From: Glandiceps talaboti
Taxonomy: Eukaryota > Hemichordata > Enteropneusta > Spengelidae
Length of the DNA stretch: 64,000 bases
Direction of reading: 5' to 3'
Assembly (NCBI RefSeq): GCF_964340395.1
Contig: NC_135554.1
Span: 13,058,251-13,122,250 of the forward strand
Each line of letters starts with the position of its first letter. The stretch's first letter is position 1. Shown here piece by piece: positions 13,408 through 26,954 of this stretch. The position numbers and the translations under genes were made by a program. The notes under the pieces are model-generated. The model saw nothing but the letters and a program-made list of their open reading frames with translations, was not told the origin of the DNA and searched no databases.

Positions 13408-14771
13408 ACAGGGTTGCCATGGAGACCCTGTATTTCGAAAGTATTGCGAGGCAAATATAATATTAATCGCATAGTACTTTTAATCACGATCTGATTAAGA
13501 TAGTTGTTAGTGTCACAGCCCGTAAAGATAAGAAAATGTGTAATCAGTTCACGTTATGAGACGAACCTATGAGACGAATTAATTAAAAAAAGTCAAGGTA
13601 AACTCATGCTAAAATCAATTAAAGACAATGTTAACAGTACTCACATCCCCACATTAACCAATAAAATGACGGAACAGGATTAAATAGTAAATGTCACAAT
13701 ATAGAAAATCTCAATGCTCATGGGTAATATTGTTTGATTATCCCATCGTACTAGCCTTGAGATTGTGCAGAGTTCGTCTTTTTTAAGTAACTTATATTTT
13801 GAAATTCTCACGAAGCTTCTCACAAAGATACTCAGGTTAAGTGTATATAAAGAAATATATATTACGAGAATAACTTCATAGCAATTATTTTTTGTACCTG
13901 GAGTGATTGTAGAAATGTAAATGCTGTGTTTTGACAGAGATCGTAACCTTCATGGGCTTTTGAATATAGATTTTAAAAAAAGGCCTCGTTGCTATAGTCT
14001 GTTTGGGTTGGATTCTTCTGCAGTGATGTAAACGCGTAAAATGATATGACGTATTTCTATTTCCACAATATAACTTGTTCAACAATCAGAGACAACAGTG
14101 TTGAGTGAGAGAGAAAAAATGCAATGATGGATGTAATTACAGCCGATGTGACTCAACTACGAGAAGTGCAACCAAGTCGTTGGCATAACAGCTCCGATTT
14201 ACCACCGCATATACCAAGTGGCGTAAAGAAACATGTTAAATAGTGACACGTATACTGCTAGAGTATTAATTGAGTTGAAAGAAAGGCGATATGTAATCTG
14301 AGTTTCAAGGGTTCTCAGTTATGCTTTGCTGTAAGCCACACACTGTAGCTTCAACAATCTCGCTAATTGGCATAACGAAGTGGAGCATTCAACACGTTGT
14401 CATGGAAATGAATTCTTTTTAGGACACAATTAAGAGTTATATAGTCAGTAATGTTTGAATATATATATTTGCGCCCTTGTCGCTTTCAGAAGCGAATACT
14501 CAGTGTTTTAAATGATACAGTATTATTTCTGCCAAATAATGTTACATTTTATTTTGTTTTAACCTTTACAATATCAATTGATATTTTTTGAACTGGTTTG
14601 TACGTTTATACTGACAGTTTTGTTGAACACGTGACTTTAGTACTAATTTAGATATATATTAGTGTTTTAATTTGTTTGCTACATTAATTAACGTCCGATT
14701 AAATGTACGTATTAGAATGTCAAAATGTGCTATTCAGATTAGGTCAACCCAAAGCTGACGATAAAGATGAC

Positions 14772-14772
<1 letters not shown>

Positions 14773-14828
<56 letters not shown>

Positions 14829-14863
14829 GGTGGTGGTGGTGGTGGTGGTGGTGGTGGTGGTGG
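14773..14863 (+). repeat. (AGT)n(GGT)n trinucleotide array
   Basis: About 15 AGT units switch abruptly to about 15 GGT units. An open frame would encode poly-Ser/poly-Gly, but there is no supporting context. Confidence 0.95.
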
Positions 14864-15934
14864 TGATCATGATCATGATGATCGAAATGCAACATGGTGA
14901 CTCGAGTGTTTAAGTAAAGATGATGTTATTACGTGGATCGAAGCCTCGAATAATATGCATGTCATAATGCAATAAATGGATACTAATCAGCACACTTACA
15001 AACAAACAAACAAGGTGGCCGAGTACAATATAATAATTCTGATTGTACAAACATTATCCAGTTTCAATTTTAAAACTATGTCGACTGCCTGAATAGCACA
15101 CACGCCTGCATAATCCAACGTGTACTCGAGACGAGCTTATGTAACGTGTTCTGTATGTTTTCACTATCGACCCTCCACCAAGGTCTATGGATTTCACATG
15201 TGTTTCTGTGTGCCTCAAAGCTCTCTGATTACATGCATTGTTTATATAGTATCCAGGTTGATATGATCCCACTATATACCAACTACAGTAGTAATACACC
15301 CCTGAAATTTAGGTTTAAAACTGCAGGTTATAGTGTTACGCAACGAGTACTTTGCTGTGGCAAAACGATTATTTGCTGAAACGAAAATGTGTAGACATGT
15401 ACACAATTTGAAAAACCTTTGACCATGAAATTCGGTTACCATCTTTTCAATCAAGGAGAGATAATGAATTACTACTAGTGTCGAAGATAGAGTTTGAAAT
15501 CCATTTTACATTTTATAGATATATGCTGATGGAGAAAACCCTCAGATAAACAAACTATACAAACAAGTGGGAAAGACTTTCTTTATTAACAACCAACCAA
15601 TCAAACAAGGGCATGAGTATACATATTATTTTCATGAAGTATTGCACGACATTGCTATATCAATAATTAGCATGAAATTTACTTTATTACAAGCTAGACA
15701 CACCACATTACCTCAAATGTATAATAACCATACGGAAAATAATAAAATAAATGCATTTTTTTCGGGATTTCAAACTTCAATAAACGAACTAGTCAAGTGA
15801 AATAATCTATATTTTAAATATCTAAAAGTTGTTCGTGCGTGTTCCACATTCCATGTGTTTTCAGTTGTACGTAAGCAGACCTTGTTTTTTTTACTCCTGA
15901 CATTTTCAGAGGCTAGATGGAGAATGTGGTGAAA

Positions 15935-16410
15935 TATTAACAGGCCTTCCCATTTCTTCAGAAAAGAATGTTGTTAAGTCTATTAAATTTCACCGAGATT
16001 ATGTTAAAATCGTTGATACTGAAAACGTCTGCATTTTTTGACTGCAAGAGCATTGGTTGTCAATTGAGTTCGTAGATCCAGAGGTTCCACTATGTAAAAT
16101 ATTGACGATCCCCCATCAGTGCCATCTCTTTTCTTCAGGAAATAACGACCTTTTAAGTCTATCAAATTTCACTGAGATTATGAAAATACTGAAAATATAT
16201 TTTTGAAGGTGGGTCCATCAATGTAGTTCTCACTCAACTTTGAAGATTTAGCAGTATTTCGAATGCTTCAGTTTTTAAAAGTAGTAATTATACTTATGGT
16301 TAACTTCCGTTTTATATATGATGTAAATACCATATCTATCAAATATCACTTTGAAATTAAAAAAAAAAAATATTAACATATTTTGTTACCATTTCACTGA
16401 AATTTGATGA
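15935..16410 (+). repeat. Degenerate tandem repeat (~180-bp unit)
   Basis: TTCTTCAGAAAAGAATG...AAGTCTATTAAATTTCACCGAGATTATG (15953-16010) recurs as TTCTTCAGGAAATAACG...AAGTCTATCAAATTTCACTGAGATTATG (16132-16183), with a weaker trace near 16333. Non-coding. Confidence 0.5.
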
Positions 16411-16949
16411 CAATAAACCCATATGCATGAATGTTTGACCATTAGTTCCCAATTTAGTTCAAAGACGTAATGGTGACTTGAATATTCTTTAAAATAGTAA
16501 TGATCGGGCTCATTACCTTCTCTTTATTTCCAATATAACGATGTTATGTCATCTAGCCAGGTAAACGTAGCATGTGACTAGGCAATCCAAATGTTAAACT
16601 TTTGTTCTGAGAACAGTATTGTCTTTTATTATCTAAACAGACAAGCAAACCTTCATATCGCAAAACATCGACATACTTCTAGTTCGAAGATATTATGGGA
16701 GGTATGTTCGTCGCACCATATAAACACGTGCCAAACTGCATCTATGGAAGTCATGTACGTGAAAGACCCCTACATATTTCTTAAATATACCGAAACGAAA
16801 TGTTTACACCCATTCCAATCTGTGTATATATAGTATATAAATACATATATATTGTGGTAAACATTGTTAGATTTAAATGTAGAAGAAGAGGCTTAAAACT
16901 AGCTAGCTTCTTTATGGAAATTGTGGATCTTAAATGAGCGTTGTGTATG

Positions 16950-17125
16950 AGCAGATTCCAGCACCTCAATACTAGTCGGCCCACCTCGTGCATTTGTGAC
17001 ATCGTCCATACGCTGGGGCATGCTGTTTATAATTTTCGAATATCATTAATAGTGATATTGCTGGATCAGAGCCTGGCTAATGCTTGATGGTATAGACATT
17101 ATCAGGCTGCATGACGCTGACTTTC
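16950..17125 (-). pseudogene. Tc1/mariner-type transposase C-terminal remnant
   Basis: On the minus strand around 16965-17033 one frame reads INSMPQRMDDVTNARGGPTS. This is the C-terminal signature of Tc1/mariner DDE transposases (xxSMPxRxxxVxxARGGxT). Just upstream the similarity continues in a shifted frame (ITINDIRK), with stop codons, so the copy is frameshifted and inactive. The catalytic triad region and inverted termini are not visible nearby. Confidence 0.6.
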
Positions 17126-18597
17126 CTGCTAAGCAATGTCACCCATGTTCTGCAGGGTAGCAATTAGAGCTCTCGATAAGAAATCCAATTCATGTTACAC
17201 CATGTTAACACATAATCGTGCTCTTTGGAGGCCTGACATTATCATCCAGAAATGTTCTGTAGGCCTTTATTGAAAATATGAAATGGCAGCTGGTTGCAAT
17301 CATCTCTGTTTATACGTGTTGTGAAGTATATGTATATATGAACAATATATATACACATTTAGGGGGGGGGGGTGCTTGTATGTGATTTATATTGTTCAGT
17401 ATTCTCATAGGATCCCCGACGTGCTTCTGAACCAAAGCGTGTCAGAATCAACAGACAACGAGTTCCCATGAGTGAGTTGATCAAAGGTAATGAAATAAGA
17501 TAAGTGGATCATTTAGTCCACATTAACCGTCGCAGAGTAGTACACTCTATAAAATGATATGACACTAGACTAGCTAATTAGTTTGATGTTGCCGACAGTT
17601 ACCAGCAGAACCAGTTAGACGTAGCAAGCAAGTAAGATGCAATACATTAACATATGTTCTGTAATTACGTTGCAAGTAAGAAAAGTACCATATATTGGCA
17701 CATTAGCCATACCCCTCTCAAAAACAACTAAAATCAAGCATTTTAGAAGTCTACATTTCAAACTTTCTTTTATGAACGATTTACGTTCGAGTTCAAATCA
17801 CGGCATACCTCATTCTGACATACACATTGTATAACCTTAGCTTGCATTTAGGAAAGACATGTATTATTGATCACAATTGATTATTCTCTGTCTCCTCCAC
17901 TATTAAGATTAAATGCACTTACCTGCAGCCCCTAGTGATTACATAACCTTATGAACTGTAGACATAATAGACGTTGCATACATTACTTACTAATAGATTA
18001 CCATTGGAGCAGCCATGAAAATAACACGTTAATGGACGCTGGCATGCCAAATGATTTCTGAAAAAAGTCAAACTTTCAGAAGTTTCCTAGTAAGAAACTT
18101 ATAGTACCTATATAATTTAAGTAATACCAGAATCAAATCCCAACAACAAGTACAGAAAATAACAATACATATACGATATTGGCTTAGTGTGTTATTATTG
18201 TCGAACAAGAATGTTTTATTACAGATAAATTAAAACATTGTACTGCACCAATGTACCTGGAGAATTCCTAGCTTTCAAGCTAAGTCCTCAGGTCTTCTAC
18301 TTTACGATACCCTTTCTTTGATAACTCGTGCACTCAAACGGACTAACGATAGACCAATTGCAGTCCATAGTTTAACTTAATTTAACTCGGATAACTGTAC
18401 TATTCCCTGAGTCATTACACTCCATTGCTTCTGTAACTTGCATCTAATTAAGGGCTATGCAACGTACTTTATGGTTCATTCATCCAAATGTTATATGTTG
18501 CCTTATTCTTCTTCCCGTGTAAATTGATACAGATAATTTGAGTCCCCAGTTGGCTCCCATAGATTATTATTATGTATGTTTGCAGTACAGAGTGAAG

Positions 18598-18775
<178 letters not shown>

Positions 18776-19088
18776 TTGGAAATGGGAGAATGGGATGTTT
18801 ATTCTACCATGGAATATAGTGATATAGCATAATTAAGGTATACCTATGTGTGGGGGTTGCTTGGCTTTATTTAAAAAAAAAAAATTACTGCATTTCCAGG
18901 CAACCAGTGACATTGATGTTTCACTTACCATACAAGTATAATCAACACGTCAGAAACTACGTCAATTAATTCACACGAAATAAATATGAATTATGAGCAC
19001 AGTGGGGCACTTATAAAAGTAAGGACATTTTCACTCGGTTAACTATGAAAATAGAAGTGCAAGATATGGTGTACCATATTTCAGTTTC

Positions 19089-19655
19089 AGCTGCACTAGT
19101 AATATATTCACTGCTATTAAAATACCAATAGTGGGAGTTTGTACATGCTAATCAGGGATCTATTTGATCCGTAAATAGTACAGTAACATGTTGTAATTGT
19201 GATCGTGTTGGGCAACTGATTTTAGGTTTGGTACCCAAAAGTCTGTTTTGATTGGATTTCTTTAATACCTATTATGTGTACACCTAGACAAATGTATTTA
19301 CCCGAATACTGTTAAGGGTCTACGGTATTATGAGTTATAATATCTAGCAACCAGACTTCACCATCGACCTCGCTGTATTATAATATAGCCTTAATTCCCT
19401 ATTTTATCCATAAATAGCACAGTAACAGGTTGACATTGTGATCGTGCTGGACAGCTGATTGTGGGTTGCGGACCCAAAAATCAATTTGATAGGCTTTCTT
19501 TACCACCTATTATGTATACAGCTAGACAAATATGTTTACCCAAATGTAATCTAATACTGTTCAGTGTGTATGATATTATGAGTAAGTCATTATATCTAGC
19601 AAACCAGACTTCACCATCGACCTTGTAGTATTATAATATAGATTTTCCTTCAATT
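19089..19655 (+). repeat. Repeat family A copy with a tandem partial duplication
   Basis: 19089-19400 is a family A copy (AGCTGCACTAG, ATGCTAATCAGG, CAGTAAC, GTGATCGTG, TGGATTTC). 19400-19655 repeats its second half (ATTTTATCCATAAATAG, GTGATCGTGCTGG, CTAGACAAAT, ACTTCACCATCGACCT) at high similarity. This is a local duplication of about 240 bp. Confidence 0.6.
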
Positions 19656-19945
19656 CATGGTGTATCGATAAAAAGCAAGGCGATAACGCTCTACTAATAA
19701 ATGTACAGCGCATATAGCACTGTTAGGGATATATAGAATAATACTTTGTGAGTTATCTTGCTGCCACTTTAAACATATTATAGTAAGCATATTTCACCAA
19801 TCGACATTGCTGTATTATAGTATAGCCTTCCCTTGAATTCGTGGTGTATTCATACAAAGGTCGCTCGACTAATAACTACGCAGCGCATATAGCACTGTTA
19901 GTATTAATTAAACGTTGTAAGTTATCTTGCCCCGAAGATTGTGTA
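19635..19945 (+). repeat. Degenerate tandem duplication (~180-bp unit)
   Basis: TATTATAATATAG...TTCAATTCATGGTGTAT...CAGCGCATATAGCACTGTTAG...GAGTTATCTTGC occurs at about 19629-19760 and again at about 19812-19930 with small indels. It directly follows the family A duplication. Confidence 0.55.
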
Positions 19946-22384
19946 GTATTACACAATAGATGCTCTTGAACAGTGTTGACATGTTGCATCTTTTTCTTTT
20001 TACAAACCCTTGAAAAGTTTTTTTAGTACTCCGCATGTACAGTTTGGTACAGTGGCTAAAGTACTAAATGAATGATGTAAATTGTTACACGTAATCCATG
20101 CTTGATATAACAATGTACCGTTGATTATAGTTCTTATGGCCATGAAAGTAACAATATGAATAGCAAATTAGATATTTTTTTCCGATTTCTTTTCAATTTA
20201 TAAAACCCCTTAACCATGGTTTCCTACTTGAAAAAAAACAATATGAAATAATATACACGAAGTCGGTGTTTGTAACTCGATAGATTGTAAGAAACTAAGC
20301 ATGTGAGAAATCAACAATGTGAAACAACTATTTCTTTCTGAATTGCTGACGGTTTCGCCAGTGTAATGACTTTGACCTTGTCAAGAATTATAAATACCTC
20401 GTTTACGAATATACTTCAATGTGATAAACAAAATCCGTAACACATATACGTACTACTGTAATGTTTAATAAATCTTGTTCATTGGGTTAGAGGACTTATT
20501 GAGTTAACGACCGCTGTTGCCATTTATTCAAATACTGGAAACGAAACTGCACTGATTCAGAATAAAACTGTACACTATAAAACTAGCTCAGAGGATTAAC
20601 ACTAAGACTTTTTGTGGGTCATTGGTAAGATGATATGCATGTGTTGAAAGTAGTAATCGTGTGCTATTGCAAGCTTATTGAGTACATGTCTGAACAGCTT
20701 TAGATTCTACATTGTTCTCGTGAGATGCACCAACCTCCACTGGGAATGTATCAATAATAGTTTACGCAGCTTTTTTATGTAATTGAGTACAAAATTGTGT
20801 TACCTTTCATGATGTAAAAATCGCCTACATGTCTGACAAGACCCGCCGCGAAATTAACGGTCCCCATGGATGGTATAAAGCGCATTTAAAAGTTGACTGA
20901 AGTTTTGAAGCACTTGCCGCCAATAATAATTTATCTTACAAAGTTGTTGACACGGAATACAGCCCTTCTATTTCGCTATAAGCGAAATGTGCAACATATC
21001 ACAGTACCTGGCACCCAGGCAAATGACTTTGGTTGTGTGTAACAAATTGATGTGTGTGTGCAAAAGGGCAGAAAGATATCAGAATAACATCATGCACATA
21101 AGATAGTTTGATATAGTTATATTAATACTGTAATTCATTTTCCAAAAAGAAAAAACAAATACCCAAAATGGCGTATGCCTACTCGGAGATGATGGATTGA
21201 CAGGGTGCATTTTGGCCAGATTGTACATTGAATAATTAATTGATAAATGGATTATCGGATGGTGAGATAGAAGAGCTGGATAACAAGAAGAGCCATTAAG
21301 ATTGATTGATACTATTAATCCACCAGTGTTGTATATACACTGTATGATGTAGTAGTCATTTCCATAGATAGGTTTGGTCGATCACGTTGACAGATTTATG
21401 CAAAATACGACTAGAATCGTACGAACCATTCTGGGATTTCCTGCAAAGATTGATGGGAAAACCTTGCAGGAAACGTCCCAATGCTTACCACAATCACTAC
21501 GTCTTGACAAATATAAAGAGTGTCAGCACAAAGAGATTGTTATATTATGTGATGCAATCACCAGATCTAGAGGTAGACCTAGAAACCCTAACCTTGCAGG
21601 AAATACCCAAAATGGCGCAGCATATGTAAGGTGGTTTCTTAGCATGCGATGTTATCATCCTGACTTATACACGAAGTATCAGGGAGTCAGTCCAAATGTA
21701 CTATAGTCAAAGAATAAGTCTCGCTGGACTTTTTCTTTAACTTACTGCATGATGTGACTCAACCGTACCGTCATATATCTATGCTCTGATCATCGTTCAT
21801 GATGATGGTAACCGACATGGAAATGTTGATAAAAATATCCTTACCAAATTGCTCGTACCATGTTTATTTACGAGAATCATTTCTATATTAAATTACAAAT
21901 TCACAACCAAACTGCACAGGTACATCCATCTCGTTTGCAGTATCTCCGACACGACAGTAGGCCATCTAATCCACAAATGTAGTAGAGTGCACACTTAGCC
22001 TAGCCTATCAAACGTAGTAGTAAGTTATAATCTTTGTCGACCATTCCGTATCATCAAAGCATTTTCTGAAACAATTAGAGGACCTATTATAATACAAAAT
22101 TTGTATTTCGAAATAATTATGAAAATTTACACCGAAATCCCATTAAATGTGACGATTTTAAACATTTCATCCAAACTATGTGAATGTCATCTGACAACAG
22201 AGTCGCGTTACTTACGAAGCGCAAATAAGGCCGTGCTCTTTTCTTTTTGTGTGTATTCTCTTCGGATTCCCTGGCATAGGTATGCTTAATCGGTCATAAT
22301 ACCCGATATCACCTCTTCGTTCCTTCGTTTCACATGTCTTACGATTTGTGTCACTATGCAGAAATACCACTCACAGTGCTATGA

Positions 22385-22605
22385 ATGGTCCTGTTGCTAG
22401 GCATATTTGCATACATTTGTTGATTGTTTATTCACTTGCCTATCCATTCATGATGTTATCTTTGCAATATATCATTGCACTGTTGCTGTTGGCATGGTCT
22501 CTTTGTTATGCATATTTACATACAGTTTCTGAATTTTTAAGCACTTATCTATCCACCCCTTTGTTACCTTTGCAAAATACATCACCATTTGGCTGTTGCA
22601 CACGA
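22385..22605 (+). repeat. Degenerate tandem duplication (~110-bp unit)
   Basis: GCATATTTGCATACA...CTATCCATTC...TGTTATCTTTGCAATATATCA...CTGTTGC recurs as GCATATTTACATACA...CTATCCACCC...TGTTACCTTTGCAAAATACATCA...CTGTTGC. The hydrophobic open frame across it reflects T-rich repeats. Confidence 0.5.
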
Positions 22606-25598
22606 AATACCGACCACTGGTTTTGGCGAAGTTGGAACTAACTATTATTAACCCATAATACTTATTAAAAATATCTCGTATCAACATGACATGAACAATC
22701 TGAATATCCTTCCTGGATTATGGGCCATAATGGAGAATCAACCCAAACCTTAAGCTAATAGTGGAGCTGAAAAGCTGTTCAAAGCTACAGACACCTAAAC
22801 GTTGGAATTTGTGTATCGAAATATATCTTACCTTTACACATAAGAAGAGACGTAAAGGGCAACAGTGCATATGAAAATATATAACTTTTAGTCTCAAATT
22901 GCAGCTGGTTTTAGTAGCATTATACTGAATAATACCTGACGTTAATATATTGTGCATTCATCCGAATAAATAAATACATACCAAGTGCGTTATGGTATAT
23001 GATCTGATTTTATAATATGCTGAAGCGAGACAGCTAAATCCATGAAATGTGTCCCCTACTGTGAATGGAATGAGTATTTCCATGGATATTGTAAAGTTAA
23101 CGTGACAACTAATGGGGTTCTTAACGGCATGATGTGATATTGTTTACACAATGAGATTGTATTTAGTCAAACGTGTTAATAGTCAACGGACTGATCCTAA
23201 TAAATCTGAGTATACCACTATATTTAGCTTCCAATTTGATGGTCGTGAAAATGGGTCATGTCGAAGAAGAATGATGTGTAAGGTAATAGTAATTTTTTAG
23301 ACGTAATGGGTCAACTGACACGTTAAATAATATAATGTATGTTCAATAAGAAATGGGGCATGATGCATCGTGATGGATGCAATCATGGTTCATAGCCATA
23401 AGAAGATCGACTAAGGACAAAGGGTGAATTTACAGGAAGAAAAACTTTCTTATTAATCCATTTTTGTATTCAGCGATAGTGTTTTCTATCCTCAGGAAAA
23501 AATGGTTCTTTAATAATATGTTGTTTATATTGTATATCAAGCACTGCTCGTTCACCATGTCAACCATTTTTGCCTCTCTATACCGATGTGTGATTTTGAA
23601 CGCACTTTAGCGATAGGTATTGTTCATACACACAAAGATAACATCATGTAGGATTCATACATCCCTTTATAATTTCTATTCATCAGCGCTATTGTGGCAC
23701 GTAATTGTCACCGTAACGGCTGTAGCAAACAATTTACAAGAAGTTGTCACCATACGTTCTCGTGGTTATTACTTTTGATATTTTCAACATGAGTTGAATA
23801 GAAGCACTCTTCGTTCTACTTCAGATACGACAGCTTGTATTATCATTTCTATTCAAGTTGTGTAAGCGATCGGATTACCCTAAGCTGCAAATACATACTT
23901 CTGTGGAGCCCTTTGTCATCATACCTGGCCTATAGTTTACAATCTACAGACGGATATCTTCTATCTGTCTAACCAAATACGAGCTTGTTTGTCAGACCGA
24001 AATCGGTGATACACAAAATAGATTAGAAAATGAAGATGTATTTCATAACAACAAAAAGACGTGTAGGCCACAATGTTTTGATTGATAGAACATGCTTAAT
24101 CGAATTATGTATACGAATATACATTCTTTCTGTCTGTCTGTGGTTGTCGATTTTGACATCGCATTAGTTTCGAATGGTATGAATACCAAACTGTATTTGA
24201 GTGCTGAATTATTATTGCGTGATACAATTTCAGTATGCAAAGACATGATTGGTTCAAATGATCTCATACCATGATGTATATATATGATTATACAGTTTGA
24301 CCTTCACTACGGTCTAAGAAATCCCTGAGTATGAAACATGATGCACCTAAAGGCGTTGTCTAACGAAACAAATAAAACAAAATCAGTTCAGTGCATACAT
24401 GTGTCTGATAATGTTCCTATATATTCATCCATAACACGTAACAGTGCGATGCAGACTTAAATAATTATTACGCTTTTGGTGGTACTTGCATTGATTCAGG
24501 TTTACATTCATATTGGTATTGGATTCAAAGGTCCATATTTCATTTTGGACAGCACTAGAAATTCGCTGCAGGCTAGTAAAGAACAACAAAACATTTTCAA
24601 ACTGTCTTCCTTTGTAAATTTATCAAGTGTCATTTTTACACCTTCTTCTCCTCACCCCAATAGATGAATGGGTAGCCTGGTTCTTTTTACAGTTTTGGCA
24701 GCAAGGCGAGTTGGAAACTTCCATCTGGCACAAAGCGTTGTTGTTGTATACATAAGTAGCAGCTGATTGGTGTCAGGCAGTTAATCTGCCTTAATTACAT
24801 CAATGTATTGGTACATACGGACATGTAATTGAGTATTTCAATACAATTGTTATGACAATAGAAGAACACTAGGTGGGTTATACAAATCGGCCATATTAAT
24901 CCTCTATGTTTAGACAACATTACAGATGCTTTGAAACAGTTGTATAAATATACATGGGAGATGCATATGACATTGATACGATAACAGTATATTCATAGAC
25001 GATATCGATGACGATTTCATGCACGCAGTCTGTTATGATTTAGATAATCAAGAATATGCGTTATTATTCATTGAAGTTCAATTTTATATAGTATACTTTT
25101 TTAATTTTTAATATGGGACCATTGCAAACCAACTTACTGGAGTTTATGTTGTTTTGAATGGCAAGTTTCACGTCCTACCCTGGACACTTCATTAAAACGA
25201 CTAATGATCTAATGGCAGGTGGTTTGTAACAAACGACACACGTATATTGTCGTATGGGAATGCCACTCAGAACAACAGCAAGACTAAACGTGATAGAATG
25301 TGATTGTTCTACATAAATGTATACCAACTGAAAATATTCATGAAAATGTAAGCACTGATCATGAATACATTTAAAACAGTAATTTTACAGTTTTATAGTG
25401 TTACACATCATAAAAGCTTACTATATATTCGGTTATTTCTTTAAACAAATTATATCGAGTTAAACTTTGTCATTCGATGTTTTAAACCTGAACTCTTTGC
25501 AAACTGGACATTTGTTTTCATAAACTAACCAAAGATATATTCACTAAACTAATGTCAATTACTTATTGTATATGTTAATTTGTGATCAATGTTATATG

Positions 25599-25655
25599 TG
25601 GGTAGTGCAGTGACAAGTTAATCCTTGAGCGAAAGCTAGGTTTTGAACCTGTCAC
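25599..25655 (+). mobile_element. tRNA-like (SINE head-like) segment next to a family A copy
   Basis: GGGTAGTGCAGTG resembles a pol III A box (TAGTGTAGTGG type), and GGTTTTGAACCTG about 38 bp later resembles a B box. The spacing fits a tRNA. A related segment lies next to the family A copy at 44205-44502 in the same relative orientation. It is either the head of a longer SINE of which family A is the body, or a separate element both copies are adjacent to. Confidence 0.4.
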
Positions 25656-25663
25656 AATGTTAA

Positions 25664-26009
25664 AACTGTATTAGTTGTAATTGGAGTATCGTATTTCGAT
25701 CAGACAACCACAATATATACTCACCGCCAACTGTTCAAATACCAATATTTAGACCACACATACATGTTATTCAGTGGCCGATTTTATCCATAAAGCAGTA
25801 ACAGAAACTGCTTGACATCCTGATCACCGTTGAGGAAGCTGATTTTTGGGTGTGGACCCAAAAATCTCTTCAATTTGATTTATCGTGTATGCAGCTACAA
25901 AAAATGCGTTTACTTACAATTGATGCAATGCTATTTATAGAGTATGATATAACGAGTAAGTTATCGTACCTAAAAACATAATTTTTTTTAAATCCTCCCA
26001 GTTTCAGCT
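25664..26009 (+). mobile_element. Repeat family A (TTAA-flanked, inverted termini), best-preserved boundaries
   Basis: This copy starts AACTGTATTAGTTGTAA and ends CAGTTTCAGCT. TTAA lies on both sides (25660-25663 and 26010-26013), as expected for TTAA-specific (piggyBac-type) insertion. The core carries the family motifs TTTTATCCATAAA, CAGTAAC, a Gly-Asn-free CTGATTTTTGGG block, CAATTTGAT and CGAGTAAGT. Other copies are at 19089, 31678, 44205 and 62281. No ORF is present. Assignment to piggyBac-like elements rests on the TTAA alone. Confidence 0.65.
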
Positions 26010-26825
26010 TTAAGGTGTGAGCACAATTCAAAGTACAAAGTGCAAAATGTTCTAGTTGATTCTCATCTGAAACAGCATTGGTACATTCTTAAATTAGTTA
26101 ATTCAATAAAGAATAGTTACATCTATTAGGTGCTTATCGCGTCTGTTTGAATTAGACACACGGCATAACCCAATGTTACGTACGAGAGAAAGAATATAGT
26201 TTTTGAATTTGTTTGGTAACATAATATTGTGAAATTTAATAGTTCGCTATGTCTAACTGCAATTACGTACGTTAGAAAGCTAGCTTGCATGAAAAATTAA
26301 TTTTAACCCAGTAGTACGGATTACGTTTAGTCCCGATCTTTGTCTATTATTCATGACAATATGTGAAGCTTATATCTGCGATGTATATTGCGTTGGGCCA
26401 GCATAACGTCTAGAAAGTTATACATTTCCCTTCTAGTTTTATTTACACCCTCCTGATAATGCAAAACTTGAAATGAACTTTTAACTCCAAATTGTTAAAA
26501 TGCGCTTATGCATTCATTTCACAACCCAAGATTGTACACAGATTTATCATCAATTACGCTTAAAGTAAGACGGATACCAACGCTGTAGAATAGTTGAGAT
26601 GGATGACTAAATCATAAAAAGGTCATATTTAATGGACGAGATGAAAGAGATGGAGATGCATGGATGATGGCAAACCTTTTCTGGGATAACAACATACCAC
26701 GTCAAGTTAACTAGATATTATCACTTCCAGATCTAGAGTCATGGTTTGGTTATCTGTGTATTTGATTATGTATATGTGTATGCATATGTATATGCACATT
26801 GTACATATATATGTGTATGTGTATT

Positions 26826-26954
<129 letters not shown>

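Noticed and set aside
14703-14900. Poly-Ser/poly-Gly ORF
   Set aside because: It is an (AGT)n(GGT)n array with no coding context, splice sites or conserved domain.
21374-21706. 110-codon ORF on + as a gene
   Set aside because: No recognisable domain or splice context. Part of it (CTTGCAGGAAA...CCCAA) is internally duplicated and AAATACCCAAAATGGCG also occurs at 21160, which suggests repeat DNA. It remains possible but unsupported.
22348-22641. Hydrophobic ORF as a membrane protein
   Set aside because: It runs across a degenerate tandem duplication of T-rich DNA, so the hydrophobicity is compositional.
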